Shown here: in pieces, positions 1 through 8,055 of the stretch
How the letters are laid out: every line of letters starts with the position of its first letter
Numbering within the stretch: the stretch's first letter is position 1
Assembly: GCA_002342785.1 (NCBI GenBank)
Contig: DDQV01000174.1
Span: 1-36,930 of the forward strand
Origin: Fusobacteriaceae bacterium UBA2433
GTDB taxonomy: Bacteria > Fusobacteriota > Fusobacteriia > Fusobacteriales > Fusobacteriaceae
Reading direction: 5' to 3'
Length of the DNA: 36,930 bases
Program-made: the position numbers and the translations under genes
Notes under the pieces: generated by a model
The model's database searches: none
What the model saw: only the letters and a program-made list of their open reading frames with translations
What the model was told of the DNA's origin: nothing

Positions 1-167
1 ATTTTATATAATGTGAAATTTATTTAAAAATATTAAAATTTCAAAAAATATTATTTTTATGAATTAATATAAAAGGAATTTTGAATCTTTTATTATATAT
101 ATATATATTGTTAAATAATATTATAAAAAATATTATTTATTATAATATTATTCATAGGAGGAAAAAA

Positions 168-983
168 ATGATAGATTTTATACAACAATTTGGCCCTATA
201 ACGCAGGCATTTATCGCTACACTTTTTACTTGGGGAGTGACTGCAGCAGGAGCAGCATTAGTTTTCTTTTTTAAAGATGTAAAACCAAAAGTTATGGATT
301 CGATGCTTGGTTTTGCTGCTGGAGTAATGATTGCAGCAAGTTTTTGGTCTCTTCTTGCACCAGGGATAGAGATGGCGGAAAATTTAGGACATATTCCTTG
401 GTTGACTGCTGTAATTGGATTTATGAGTGGAGGAATTTTTATGAGGCTCATAGATAAATTTTTACCACATCTTCATCCAGGTTTAAGTATTGATAAAAGT
501 GAAGGAGTTAAAACATCATGGCAAAGAAGCACATTACTAGTACTTGCTATAACTCTTCATAATATACCTGAAGGATTAGCAGTAGGTGTTGCTTTTGGAG
601 CAGTAGCTGCTGGTCTTCCTTCTGCGACAATTGGGGGAGCGATAGCTTTAGCAATTGGAATTGGAATTCAAAATTTTCCTGAAGGAGCAGCTGTTTCTAT
701 GCCATTGAGAAGGGAAGGAATGGGTAAATGGAAAAGTTTTTTATATGGTCAAGGTTCAGGTTTTGTGGAACCTATTGCTGGAGTATTTGGAGCAATGTTT
801 GTTTTGAAAATGCAAAATATTCTTCCATATGCTCTTTGTTTTGCTGCTGGAGCAATGATTTTTGTAGTGGTAGAGGAATTAATTCCTGAATCTCAAAGAA
901 ACTATGCAAATATTGATCTAGTAACAATGGTAACAATGGTAGGATTTTCAGTGATGATGATCTTAGATGTATCTTTAGGATAA
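168..983 (+). CDS. ZIP family divalent metal transporter (GufA-like)
   Basis: Predicted inner-membrane carrier for zinc or other divalent cations. The 271-residue protein is mostly hydrophobic helices and carries the two ZIP metal-site signatures in adjacent helices, HNIPEG (about residues 131-136) and QNFPEG (about 168-173). A His-containing loop (HLHPG, about 101-105) precedes the first signature. The reading frame is open from position 81, but the start at 168 is chosen because AGGAGG lies just before it and the upstream residues are low-complexity translation of AT-rich DNA. The length and motif order fit the bacterial GufA/ZupT-like branch. The exact metal cannot be read from the sequence. 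It is monocistronic as far as can be seen, with no clear promoter in the AT-rich leader. Confidence 0.92.
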   Translation: MIDFIQQFGPITQAFIATLFTWGVTAAGAALVFFFKDVKPKVMDSMLGFAAGVMIAASFWSLLAPGIEMAENLGHIPWLTAVIGFMSGGIFMRLIDKFLPHLHPGLSIDKSEGVKTSWQRSTLLVLAITLHNIPEGLAVGVAFGAVAAGLPSATIGGAIALAIGIGIQNFPEGAAVSMPLRREGMGKWKSFLYGQGSGFVEPIAGVFGAMFVLKMQNILPYALCFAAGAMIFVVVEELIPESQRNYANIDLVTMVTMVGFSVMMILDVSLG

Positions 984-1008
984 TTATTAAAAAAATAGTT
1001 TGTTAGGT

Positions 1009-1034
1009 GATTAAAGTTTAAAATTTCTTTAATC
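1009..1034. repeat. Inverted repeat between the ZIP gene and the sulfur transporter genes
   Basis: GATTAAAG (1009-1016) and CTTTAATC (1027-1034) are perfect inverted copies with a 10-nt loop. No T-run follows the hairpin on the plus strand, so it is a weak terminator at best. It could be a terminator for the ZIP gene or an operator for the next operon. Confidence 0.45.
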
Positions 1035-1101
1035 ATAATAGAAAAAATAATGTAAAGGATAGTAAAGTAAATATTTTGTTATTTGAGATGGAGGAGAAAA
1101 T

Positions 1102-1686
1102 ATGACAAAATTTATTAAGAAGAAAAAATGGAAATGGTTAAAAAGTGGTATAGTTTTAGGTTTTGTTTTTATTATTGCTGTAATTTTTGTAAAACCAATT
1201 GGTGTTTCTACACAGTTTGTAATTTTTGACGGTATAGTATGGAACTCAGTTAAAGAATTAGTTGTTGAAGATGCAGGAGCTAAAAGTGGTTATTCTAGCT
1301 TAAATGCTTATATAAACAAAAGCGGAGGAAAATATGCTGAAAATATTGCTAATCCTATAAATTATAGTTTTATATTTGCATTTGCAATGATAATAGGTGG
1401 ATTTACTGGTAGTAAATTATCAAATAAAAAAATAAAAAAAGAGGAAAAATCTCTTCCAAAGGTTTGGCAAGATAGGTTTGGAAAATCAATGAAAAAAAGA
1501 TATTTAGTTTCTTTTTTAGGAGGAGTAATAGCATTATTTGGTGCAAGACTTGCTGGAGGTTGTACTAGTGGACATATGATGAGTGGAATGATGCAGACTT
1601 CAATTAGTGGTTATTTATTTACCCTTGGAACATTTGTAGTTGCAATACCGACAGCTATAATTTTATATAGAGGAGGAAGGCGATGA
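1102..1686 (+). CDS. YeeE/YedE family sulfur-compound transporter, first half
   Basis: A 194-residue membrane protein of the YeeE/YedE family, whose characterised members move thiosulfate or related sulfur compounds across the inner membrane. The family motif GARLAGGCTSGHMMSG (about residues 147-162) contains the conserved cysteine (C154). Hydrophobic segments lie at about 15-35, 85-105, 135-152 and 165-190. The segment between the first two helices (about 40-85) is polar. The start follows GGAGGAGAAAAT. The stop overlaps the start of the next gene by 4 nt, so the two are translationally coupled and probably form one two-part transporter. Sulfur transport is inferred from the family and from the nearby methionine gamma-lyase; the substrate is not known. 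Confidence 0.85.
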   Translation: MTKFIKKKKWKWLKSGIVLGFVFIIAVIFVKPIGVSTQFVIFDGIVWNSVKELVVEDAGAKSGYSSLNAYINKSGGKYAENIANPINYSFIFAFAMIIGGFTGSKLSNKKIKKEEKSLPKVWQDRFGKSMKKRYLVSFLGGVIALFGARLAGGCTSGHMMSGMMQTSISGYLFTLGTFVVAIPTAIILYRGGRR

Positions 1687-2237
1687 ATATAAATATAATA
1701 CTAGCTATTGTAATAGGATTTTTATTTGGATTTATCCTTCAAAAAATTGGAGCTTCAAATCCTCAAAGGATAATAGGAATGCTTAGATTTAAAGATTTAT
1801 ATTTAATGAAAGCAATACTTTTTGCTATTGGACTCAGTAATATATTATTATTTACATTTTTATTATTTGGAATTGTGGATGTATCCCATCTAAGTATAAA
1901 ATCATCATATGTAGGAGTCATAGTAGGTGGCGGGATAATGGGACTTGGTTGGGCTATATCTGGATTTTGTCCAGGGACTGGATTGGTTGCACTTGGAGAA
2001 GGTAGAAAAGATGCACTTGCATTTGTTTTAGGAGGAATGATTGGAGCATTATTTTTAACTCTTATATATGGAAAGATTAAAGATACATTTTTATTTTCTG
2101 ATCTAGGTGGAAAGATGACTTTAGCTGTAACTAATGCTAATGGAAGTTCTGCTTTATTTTCTGATATTCCTGGTATAGTTGTAGCAGGAGTAATAGGAAT
2201 TATATTTATAGTTATAGCATTTATATTACCAGAATAA
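1683..2237 (+). CDS. YeeE/YedE family sulfur-compound transporter, second half
   Basis: A 184-residue membrane protein homologous to the preceding gene's product. It has the second family motif GWAISGFCPGTGLVALGEG (about 89-107) with its cysteine at position 96. In single-chain YeeE proteins these two cysteine motifs sit in one polypeptide; here they are on two coupled ORFs (ATG inside the end of the upstream gene, preceded by GGAGGAAGG). The likely role is to form the conducting unit together with the first half. The gene is followed by a strong terminator shared with the convergent megL. Confidence 0.85.
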   Translation: MNINIILAIVIGFLFGFILQKIGASNPQRIIGMLRFKDLYLMKAILFAIGLSNILLFTFLLFGIVDVSHLSIKSSYVGVIVGGGIMGLGWAISGFCPGTGLVALGEGRKDALAFVLGGMIGALFLTLIYGKIKDTFLFSDLGGKMTLAVTNANGSSALFSDIPGIVVAGVIGIIFIVIAFILPE

Positions 2238-2246
2238 AGTTTAAAT

Positions 2247-2306
2247 AAAAAAACTATCAAAGAGAGATAGACTTTGGATAAAGATCTATTTCTTTGATAG
2301 TTTTTT
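2247..2306. terminator. Bidirectional terminator between yeeE-like genes and megL
   Basis: AAACTATCAAAGA (2251-2263) pairs with TCTTTGATAGTTT (2291-2303). An inner AGATAG/CTATTT pairing extends the stem. A-runs on the left and T-runs on the right let it act for both convergent transcripts. Confidence 0.85.
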
Positions 2307-2317
2307 ATTATTTTATT

Positions 2318-3508
2318 TTATAACTTAGCTAAACCTTGTTCTAAATCTGAGATAATATCATCTGCTTCCTCTAAACCTACAGAAATTCTAACTAGACCTT
2401 CAGTTATTCCTGCAGCTGCTCTTTCTTCTACAGTATAAGGAGAGTGAGTCATAGAAGCTGGATGTTGAATTAAAGTTTCTGTATCACCTAAACTTACTGC
2501 TAAGGCACAAAGTTCTAGACTATTTAATAATTTTTTACCAGCTTCTAATCCACCTTTTACATCAAAAGCTATTATTCCACCAAATCCATTCATTTGTTTT
2601 TTTGCAATCTCATGACCTTCATGTGATTCAAGACCTGGATAATATACTTTTTCTACCATAGAGTGATTGTCTAAAAACTTTGCGACCTTACCTGCATTAC
2701 TGCAATGTCTCGCCATTCTAAGTTCTAAAGTTTTCATTCCCCTCATCAAAAGAAAAGCATCGTTAGGACTAATAACTGAACCAGTCATATCTTTTACACC
2801 TATGAGTCTTATTTGAGTTACAGTTTCTAAATCTCCAGCAACAAATCCAGCAACTAGATCTCCATGACCATTTAAATATTTAGTAGCAGAATGAACGACT
2901 AGATCTGCACCTAATTTCAAAGGATTTTGAAGATATGGTGTTGCAAAAGTATTATCGACAACAACTTTAGTATATTTATTTTTATGAGCTATCTCACAAA
3001 CAGCAGGGATATCTACGATTTTTAAATTTGGATTTGCAGGTGTTTCTAAATAAACTACTCTAGTATTTGATCTCATAGTTTTTTCTACAGCTTCTAAATC
3101 AGAAGTATCGATAAAGTCTACTTCTATTCCAAATTTAGTTAGTCCATGAGATAAAAATGCATATGTACAACCATATAAAGTTTTATCTGCTAGAACATGA
3201 TCTCCAGCTTTTAAAAGTGTCCACATAGTAGATGATATAGCACCAATTCCTGAACTAGTTGCAAGGGCAGCCTGAGCTCCTTCTAACAAAGCTAATTTAT
3301 TTTCTATAACACTTGATGTAGGATTTCCTAATCTTGAATAGATATATCCACCTTCTTCTAAAGCAAATCTTCTACCACCTTGTTCTGCTGTATCAAATAC
3401 AAATGTAGAAGTTTGAAATATAGGTGTAGTCAGAGCACCAAATGGATTTTTTTCTGCACCTCCATGTATTGCTTTTGTTCCAAATCCTTTTTCTTCGATT
3501 TTTTTCAT
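2318..3508 (-). CDS. megL: Methionine gamma-lyase
   Basis: PLP enzyme of the Cys/Met metabolism family that splits L-methionine into methanethiol, ammonia and 2-oxobutyrate; cytoplasmic, usually a homotetramer. The 396-residue protein shows YSRLGNPT (Y57, R59), a PLP-stacking TLYGCTYAF segment (Y112, C114), VVDNTF with D185, and HSATKYLNGHGD with the Schiff-base lysine K210. The cysteine at 114 is the residue that separates methionine gamma-lyases from cystathionine gamma-synthases and beta-lyases, so the specific name is supported. The start is preceded by AGGAGG. The gene is divergent from a MocR-type PLP-binding regulator, a plausible controller, and lies beside a sulfur transporter. Homocysteine or cysteine desulfhydration is a likely side activity. 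Confidence 0.93.
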   Translation of the reverse strand: MKKIEEKGFGTKAIHGGAEKNPFGALTTPIFQTSTFVFDTAEQGGRRFALEEGGYIYSRLGNPTSSVIENKLALLEGAQAALATSSGIGAISSTMWTLLKAGDHVLADKTLYGCTYAFLSHGLTKFGIEVDFIDTSDLEAVEKTMRSNTRVVYLETPANPNLKIVDIPAVCEIAHKNKYTKVVVDNTFATPYLQNPLKLGADLVVHSATKYLNGHGDLVAGFVAGDLETVTQIRLIGVKDMTGSVISPNDAFLLMRGMKTLELRMARHCSNAGKVAKFLDNHSMVEKVYYPGLESHEGHEIAKKQMNGFGGIIAFDVKGGLEAGKKLLNSLELCALAVSLGDTETLIQHPASMTHSPYTVEERAAAGITEGLVRISVGLEEADDIISDLEQGLAKL

Positions 3509-3775
3509 TTGTTACCTCCTGATTTTATAGTTTAATTCATTATGTTAAGTTCTGTTTTAATATTAAAATATTGTTATAAGAACATACTTAATATTAAAAA
3601 TGTGTGATACACTTATATTAGAATGATGCTATATTAGATGAAACAAGTCAATACGGTTGATAAAAAAACTGTAACGTAACGCTTTTAATCAATGAATATA
3701 AAGGTGTTCATATGAAGACAAAATTCTAAAAAGTGTACCATAACACTTAAAAATAATTAATTTTAGGAGTGGATA
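3509..3775. promoter_or_regulatory. Divergent megL / MocR regulator control region
   Basis: A 267-nt gap between two divergent genes with no gene of its own. It has a perfect inverted repeat AAGTGT-accata-ACACTT at 3731-3748, close to the regulator start. A related half-site in opposite orientation, GTGTGATACACTT (3602-3614), lies nearer to megL. Both share AAGTGTAYC on one strand. A third notable string is GTAACGTAACGC near 3671-3682. These are candidate operators for the MocR protein; the assignment is inference. Confidence 0.5.
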
Positions 3776-5212
3776 ATGAAATTAAATTTTGAAATTAAAA
3801 AATCTAAAAATAAGAAGTTATATATTCAACTCTATGAGGAGATTAAAAATATAATTCTTACAAAACAAATTCTTCCAAATGAGAAACTACCATCTGTAAG
3901 ACAACTAGTAAATCGATTTTCATTAAATTCAAGTACAATATTAAAAGCATATAAACTTTTAGAAACAGAGGGACATATCTATAAAATTCCAGGAAGCGGA
4001 ACTTATATAAAAGATCCAAAAGAGCAGGTTGAAGACAAAAAACAAAAATTTATATTTAAATGTGGTCAGATAAAAACTAATGAAAATATTAATTTTGCAA
4101 GTGCTACTCCTAGTGTAGATGTATTCCCAACAAAAAAATTTCAAGAAGTTATTAATAGAGTTTTTAATGAAGTTGGTGGAGAAGCTTTTAAATATCATGA
4201 AAATCAAGGATTTATAGGACTGAGAGAAATATTATCAAAAAAATTAAGTCCTACATTTAAAGATATCTCTTCTGATGATATTCAAATTACATGCGGTGCT
4301 CAACAAGCCCTTGATCTAATAAAAAAATCATTATTGAAGCCAACTTCAACATTAATATTGAGCCGTCCCACATACTTTGGAGCAATTAGTGTATTTAAAG
4401 GAAGTTGTAATATAAAAACTGTAGAGATGTTAGAAGATGGATTTGATATGGTAGAATTTGAGAAGATATTGACTCATAACTATGTAGATTTTGTTTTTAC
4501 CATGATAAACTTTGAAAGTCCTACAGGAATTCGATGGTCCTATGAGAAAAAAATGAAATTACTTGAACTCTCAAAAAAATATGATTTTATAATAATTGAA
4601 GATGATTGTTTGTCAGAACTTTATTTTTACGATAACCCTGTTTCAACTCTTAAAGCTTTAGATAAAGATAATAAGGTTATATATATTAAATCTTTTTCAA
4701 AAATTTTAATGCCAGGAATTAAAGTAGCTTATATGATTGTTCCAAAGGATATCTTACAAAAAATAATTGCAGCAAAATTTGCTAGTGACGTTTCAACTTC
4801 AGGTTTAAATCAAAGGGCATTAACATACCTATTAGAAGAAAATTTTTTAGAGGAATATTTTGAAAAGACTAGAAAAATTTTTAGAGGTCGATTTGAACTT
4901 ATAGTTAACCTTATTGATAAGATCCCCGATTTAGAGATCTACTATCGATCTGAAGGTGGGTTTTATCTTTGGATCATCCTCCCTAATTTTGTTACAGATT
5001 ATGATCTATATTTTGAATTAAAAAATAGAGGTGTTTCAATTCTTCCAGGAAGTGTTTTTTACCCAGAAAATGCTAATATTAATAGGATTCGAATTAGTTT
5101 TGCAGCAGTAACTGAGGATCAAATAAAGATGGGGATAAAAATTTTAAATGATACTATTTTATACTTTAAAAATTTTAAAAATTATTCTGATAATTTTACA
5201 CCAATAATATAA
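3776..5212 (+). CDS. MocR-type regulator (GntR winged helix fused to class I aminotransferase domain)
   Basis: A 478-residue transcription factor of the MocR/GabR type, which binds PLP in an aminotransferase-like effector domain and DNA through an N-terminal GntR helix-turn-helix. Residues 1-78 contain the GntR signature (LPSVRQLVNRFSLNSSTILKAYKLLE, split helix-turn-helix, ending GSGTYI). Residues about 100-470 match fold-type I aminotransferases: the EDD segment at 275-277, and SFSKIL with the probable PLP lysine K309. The stretch equivalent to the usual NPTG reads ESPTG (247-251). The start follows AGGAGTGGATA. Its divergent position suggests control of megL, with PLP or an amino-acid-PLP adduct as signal. 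That target is inference from position only. Confidence 0.88.
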   Translation: MKLNFEIKKSKNKKLYIQLYEEIKNIILTKQILPNEKLPSVRQLVNRFSLNSSTILKAYKLLETEGHIYKIPGSGTYIKDPKEQVEDKKQKFIFKCGQIKTNENINFASATPSVDVFPTKKFQEVINRVFNEVGGEAFKYHENQGFIGLREILSKKLSPTFKDISSDDIQITCGAQQALDLIKKSLLKPTSTLILSRPTYFGAISVFKGSCNIKTVEMLEDGFDMVEFEKILTHNYVDFVFTMINFESPTGIRWSYEKKMKLLELSKKYDFIIIEDDCLSELYFYDNPVSTLKALDKDNKVIYIKSFSKILMPGIKVAYMIVPKDILQKIIAAKFASDVSTSGLNQRALTYLLEENFLEEYFEKTRKIFRGRFELIVNLIDKIPDLEIYYRSEGGFYLWIILPNFVTDYDLYFELKNRGVSILPGSVFYPENANINRIRISFAAVTEDQIKMGIKILNDTILYFKNFKNYSDNFTPII

Positions 5213-5587
5213 CTATTTATTTTTCTACAACTACTAATTTTCAATGAAAATAAAGATATTAATATAAAATTAGAAATACTTTATTTTGTCTCTCTTATTT
5301 TGATTTTAAGGTGCCTCTAAAAAGTTCCCCTTGTATTTATACATTTAAAGGATATCCACCCCTTAGAATCAAGCCTTAAAACCGTTGGTATTACTGGGAT
5401 TGAGAGGCAAAAAAACAAAAAGGCTAAAAAGTAGCCTTAGTGGTATCAGAAATAGCCTTAAAGGGTCACTCAGTGGCCTTATTTTATGACAAAATTACAG
5501 TAATTAAGTTTAAATAATAGATTTTAGGGTATATTATGATATAATCAAAATGAAAACAATTTTAAATAAAAATCAAGGAGGAAGGCT
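5213..5587. other. Gene-free stretch with hairpins and direct repeats
   Basis: No credible ORF is seen in this 375-nt gap. GCCTCT near 5312 and AGAGGC near 5403 form a long-range inverted pair around a comparatively GC-rich segment. A hairpin AAGGCTA-aaaag-TAGCCTT lies at 5420-5438. A weaker hairpin around 5461-5480 is followed by TTATTTT and could end the upstream transcript. TATAAT at 5540-5545 may be the -10 element for the MFS gene, with no convincing -35. The 5310-5490 part is visibly less AT-rich than its surroundings and might be a structured RNA or a degenerate mobile-element remnant; I do not recognise it. Confidence 0.45.
5432..5481. repeat. Three direct repeats with exact 21-bp period
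   Basis: TAGCCTTA at 5432-5439, TAGCCTTA at 5453-5460 and TGGCCTTA at 5474-5481 start exactly 21 nt apart, about two helical turns. The first copy is also the 3' arm of the AAGGCTA/TAGCCTT hairpin. This could be an operator array upstream of the MFS gene or part of a structured element. Confidence 0.55.
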
Positions 5588-6706
5588 GTGTTAATCTATA
5601 TATTGTTTTATTTTTCATTTTATTTTGGCTTAGGTGCTAGTTTAATATATTTTTCTCAATTTTTTAGTATAATAAATATATCAGGGGAGCAGTCAGGAAT
5701 GATTTTTGCCATAGGATCTCTTTTAGCAATGTCTTTTCAACCATTTTTAGGATATATTAATGATAAAACAAATAAATCTAAAGAAATATTGACAATACTA
5801 GCTAGAATTCTTCTCATTGTTTTATTACTCATGAACTTTATAAATTCATTTATTGGAATATTAATATTATATGCTATATATGCAATAGTAGTTTTTTCTG
5901 GGATGCCCCTTATGGATATAGTGACTTTATCGACTGATTATGCATTTGGAAAGATAAGGTTGTGGGGGTCTATTGGTTTTGCTGTAGGAGCTTTAGTGTC
6001 AGGAAAAGTTATAGAAATATTTGGAGCTTCTTCTTTTTTATATCTTTCAGTAATTGTTTCAATTATAACAGGGATAATTATTTTAAAAATACCTGTTATA
6101 ACTAATAACTTACATGAAGATCATGAGAAAGTGGATTTAAAAAAACTTTTTAAAAATAAAAGATATATTATTTTTGTAGTTGTTGCTATGTTATTTTTAG
6201 GAACTAATAATGGACATAATAGTTATTTTGCTATTTATTTTAAGGAGATAGGTGGATCTATGGCGTTACTAGGAACTACTATTTTTTTAATGACCCTAAG
6301 TGAGGTACCTTTTATGGGAATTTCTACAAGATTAATAGAAAAAAAAGGAGTGGAGTTTGTAGTTATTTTAGCCATCATATGTGTAACTATAAGATGGGGA
6401 GGATATTTTTTATTTCCTAAACCCTCTATAATAACATCAACTTTTTTATCTCAAGGTGCCTCTGTAGGTTTATTTTTTGCTGGAGCAAATCTATTTATTC
6501 GAAGTATTGTGGAAAAAAATACTTTAGGAACAGCAATAACAATATTTATGGCCGCAGGTTCCTTAGGAGGAGTTTTTGTTCAATATGTTTCAGGAGTGAT
6601 TATAGAATATTATGGAGCAATATATATATATGGATTTTTCTCGACATTAACTTTTATAGCTTTGGTTTTGATGTTTTTAGAGAAAAAAATAAAAATAAAA
6701 AGATAA
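5588..6706 (+). CDS. MFS permease (MFS_1-like, nucleoside/phenylpropionate type)
   Basis: A 372-residue integral membrane transporter with roughly 10-12 hydrophobic segments. FGKIRLWGSIGFAVG (about residues 120-134) is the characteristic segment of the MFS_1-like/LacY-NupG-HcaT group, and GYINDKTNKSKE (about 56-67) corresponds to the MFS loop 2-3 motif. The start is GTG, chosen because AAGGAGGAAGG sits directly before it and no in-frame ATG near the N-terminus has a site. The substrate cannot be deduced. It is followed after 21 nt by a PhnA-like zinc protein in the same direction, so the two may be cotranscribed. Confidence 0.85.
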   Translation: MLIYILFYFSFYFGLGASLIYFSQFFSIINISGEQSGMIFAIGSLLAMSFQPFLGYINDKTNKSKEILTILARILLIVLLLMNFINSFIGILILYAIYAIVVFSGMPLMDIVTLSTDYAFGKIRLWGSIGFAVGALVSGKVIEIFGASSFLYLSVIVSIITGIIILKIPVITNNLHEDHEKVDLKKLFKNKRYIIFVVVAMLFLGTNNGHNSYFAIYFKEIGGSMALLGTTIFLMTLSEVPFMGISTRLIEKKGVEFVVILAIICVTIRWGGYFLFPKPSIITSTFLSQGASVGLFFAGANLFIRSIVEKNTLGTAITIFMAAGSLGGVFVQYVSGVIIEYYGAIYIYGFFSTLTFIALVLMFLEKKIKIKR

Positions 6707-6727
6707 AATAAAAAGGAGATTATATTT

Positions 6728-7132
6728 ATGGCTAGAGGATATGATGAAGCAAAAGACCGAAAAAGTAAGGTATCGCTATTTGGAAAAAATTTGGTAAGAA
6801 GATCTAAATCTACATGTGAATTATGTGGTGAAACAGGTCAAAAATTAAATATTTTTGAAGTGGGGAAGATAGAAGTAGAACCTGATTTTGATAGATGTAT
6901 TCATATTTGTGATACTTGTATGGATACGATAGAGAGATTAAAAAAAGCTGATGAAAATGATTTGAGATTTTTAAATCATGCTATTTGGAGTGAAGAAAAT
7001 ATAGTAAAAGCTACAGCAATAGATCTTATAAAACAGATTCAAGGGAGATACTCATGGATAGATGATCTATTAGATATGGTTTATATGGATGAAGAATTAG
7101 AAAAAATAATTGAAAAGATAGAACAAAAATAA
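6728..7132 (+). CDS. PhnA-like zinc-ribbon protein, copy 1
   Basis: A 134-residue soluble protein with a probable zinc site: CELC (C30, C33) and C61-x2-C64 in HICDTC. The rest has the conserved LRFLNHAIWSEE and WIDDLLDMVYMDEE segments of PhnA-domain proteins. The name comes from the phn locus, but a direct role in phosphonate breakdown is not established for this family and no other phn gene is present. A second copy with the same layout lies at 15212-15619. The start is preceded by AAGGAG. The function is unknown; the four cysteines and acidic C-terminus are what can be seen. Confidence 0.8.
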   Translation: MARGYDEAKDRKSKVSLFGKNLVRRSKSTCELCGETGQKLNIFEVGKIEVEPDFDRCIHICDTCMDTIERLKKADENDLRFLNHAIWSEENIVKATAIDLIKQIQGRYSWIDDLLDMVYMDEELEKIIEKIEQK

Positions 7133-7187
7133 TAAACCTGATTTTATGGATATTTAATCTTTAAATTTTACAAAGTTAGAAAAAAAC

Positions 7188-7222
7188 AAGGTAGTAGGAA
7201 ATTTCTATTACCTTATTTTTTT
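7188..7222. terminator. Terminator between PhnA-like gene and mgtC-like gene
   Basis: AAGGTAGTAG (7188-7197) pairs with CTATTACCTT (7205-7214) with one G-U pair, then a long T-run on the plus strand. It lies between two convergent genes, and the upstream A-rich stretch gives some activity on the minus strand. Confidence 0.8.
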
Positions 7223-7223
7223 T

Positions 7224-7949
7224 TTAATTTATTTTTGTAAGTTTTATTACAGAATCAAATTTTTTGATAATATTAAAAAAATATTTTGAGTTTACATATT
7301 TAGGTAAGGAAAAATGGATTACTTTTTTGACAAGAATATGTTCTTCATCACTTACTTCACTTATTTTTTTGTCTACTAATATTTTTATATCTTTTTCTTT
7401 CGTAATTTCTTTAATTATATTTTCTAATTTTTCATTTTGTTTATACTCTAAGATTATTTTTTTTATTTTTCTTTTTTCAATAAATGTTGTTTCAAATTTT
7501 TTTGTTAAATATGATAAAAATAATATCATGAGAGAAGCTGGAAGTATTAAATAATAAAAGCCATAACCTATTCCTATTCCTAATATTGCCACTAACCAAA
7601 GAGTTGCAGCAGTAGTAAGACCTCTTACCTTATCTCCTCCTGTCATAATTACACCGGCACCTAAAAAACCTAACCCTGATATAACTTGGGCTGTTAATCT
7701 TGTAGGGTCAGCTTTTAAATTTACCATATCTAATTCAAGACCTATTTCAGATGTTTTATTAGATATGAGAAGTTGTATCACTGAAACTATTGTTGCTCCT
7801 ACACAAGCCAACATATTAGTTTTCATTCCTGCAGGTTTTCCTCTACTTTTTCTCTCTAATCCGAATAAACTACCAACTACACAAGCTATAAATATTCGAA
7901 GCATAAATTCATATAAATTTATTCCGTGCATTTCGGTTACAAATTTCAT
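7224..7949 (-). CDS. MgtC/SapB family membrane protein
   Basis: A 241-residue protein. The first about 150 residues hold four or five membrane helices with the MgtC signatures LFGLERKSRGKPAGMKTNMLACVG (start about residue 24) and QVISGLGFLGAGVIM (about 88-102), followed by KVRGLTTAATLW. The C-terminal about 80 residues are charged and probably cytoplasmic, like the regulatory domain of longer MgtC members. Family members are linked to magnesium limitation and to control of ATP synthase or other transporters; the role here is not known. The start follows GAGGTGAT. It is downstream of, and in the same direction as, the tct operon but separated by a terminator. Confidence 0.88.
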   Translation of the reverse strand: MKFVTEMHGINLYEFMLRIFIACVVGSLFGLERKSRGKPAGMKTNMLACVGATIVSVIQLLISNKTSEIGLELDMVNLKADPTRLTAQVISGLGFLGAGVIMTGGDKVRGLTTAATLWLVAILGIGIGYGFYYLILPASLMILFLSYLTKKFETTFIEKRKIKKIILEYKQNEKLENIIKEITKEKDIKILVDKKISEVSDEEHILVKKVIHFSLPKYVNSKYFFNIIKKFDSVIKLTKIN

Positions 7950-8007
7950 AATATCACCTCTTATTTTAGATTGATTAAAATATAATATAAATTTTTAATA
8001 TTTATAA

Positions 8008-8046
8008 AAAAGAAGTTTTGTAAAAAAATCATTACAAAACTTCTTT
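8008..8046 (-). terminator. Terminator of the tctCBA operon
   Basis: AAAGAAGTTTTGTAA (8008-8022) and TTACAAAACTTCTTT (8032-8046) form a perfect 15-bp stem. On the minus strand it ends in a T-rich tail just after the tctA stop. Confidence 0.88.
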
Positions 8047-8055
8047 AAATAATTA

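Noticed and set aside
81..167. N-terminal extension of the ZIP transporter frame
   Set aside because: The upstream codons are translated AT-rich leader; AGGAGG is placed for the ATG at 168, and the extension has no ZIP-like content.
1763..2260. 165-codon minus-strand frame over the second yeeE-like gene
   Set aside because: Mirror of a membrane-protein gene; it has proline- and isoleucine-rich nonsense content.
3638..3679. 13-codon ORF upstream of the MocR gene
   Set aside because: No ribosome site and no special codon run or terminator after it.
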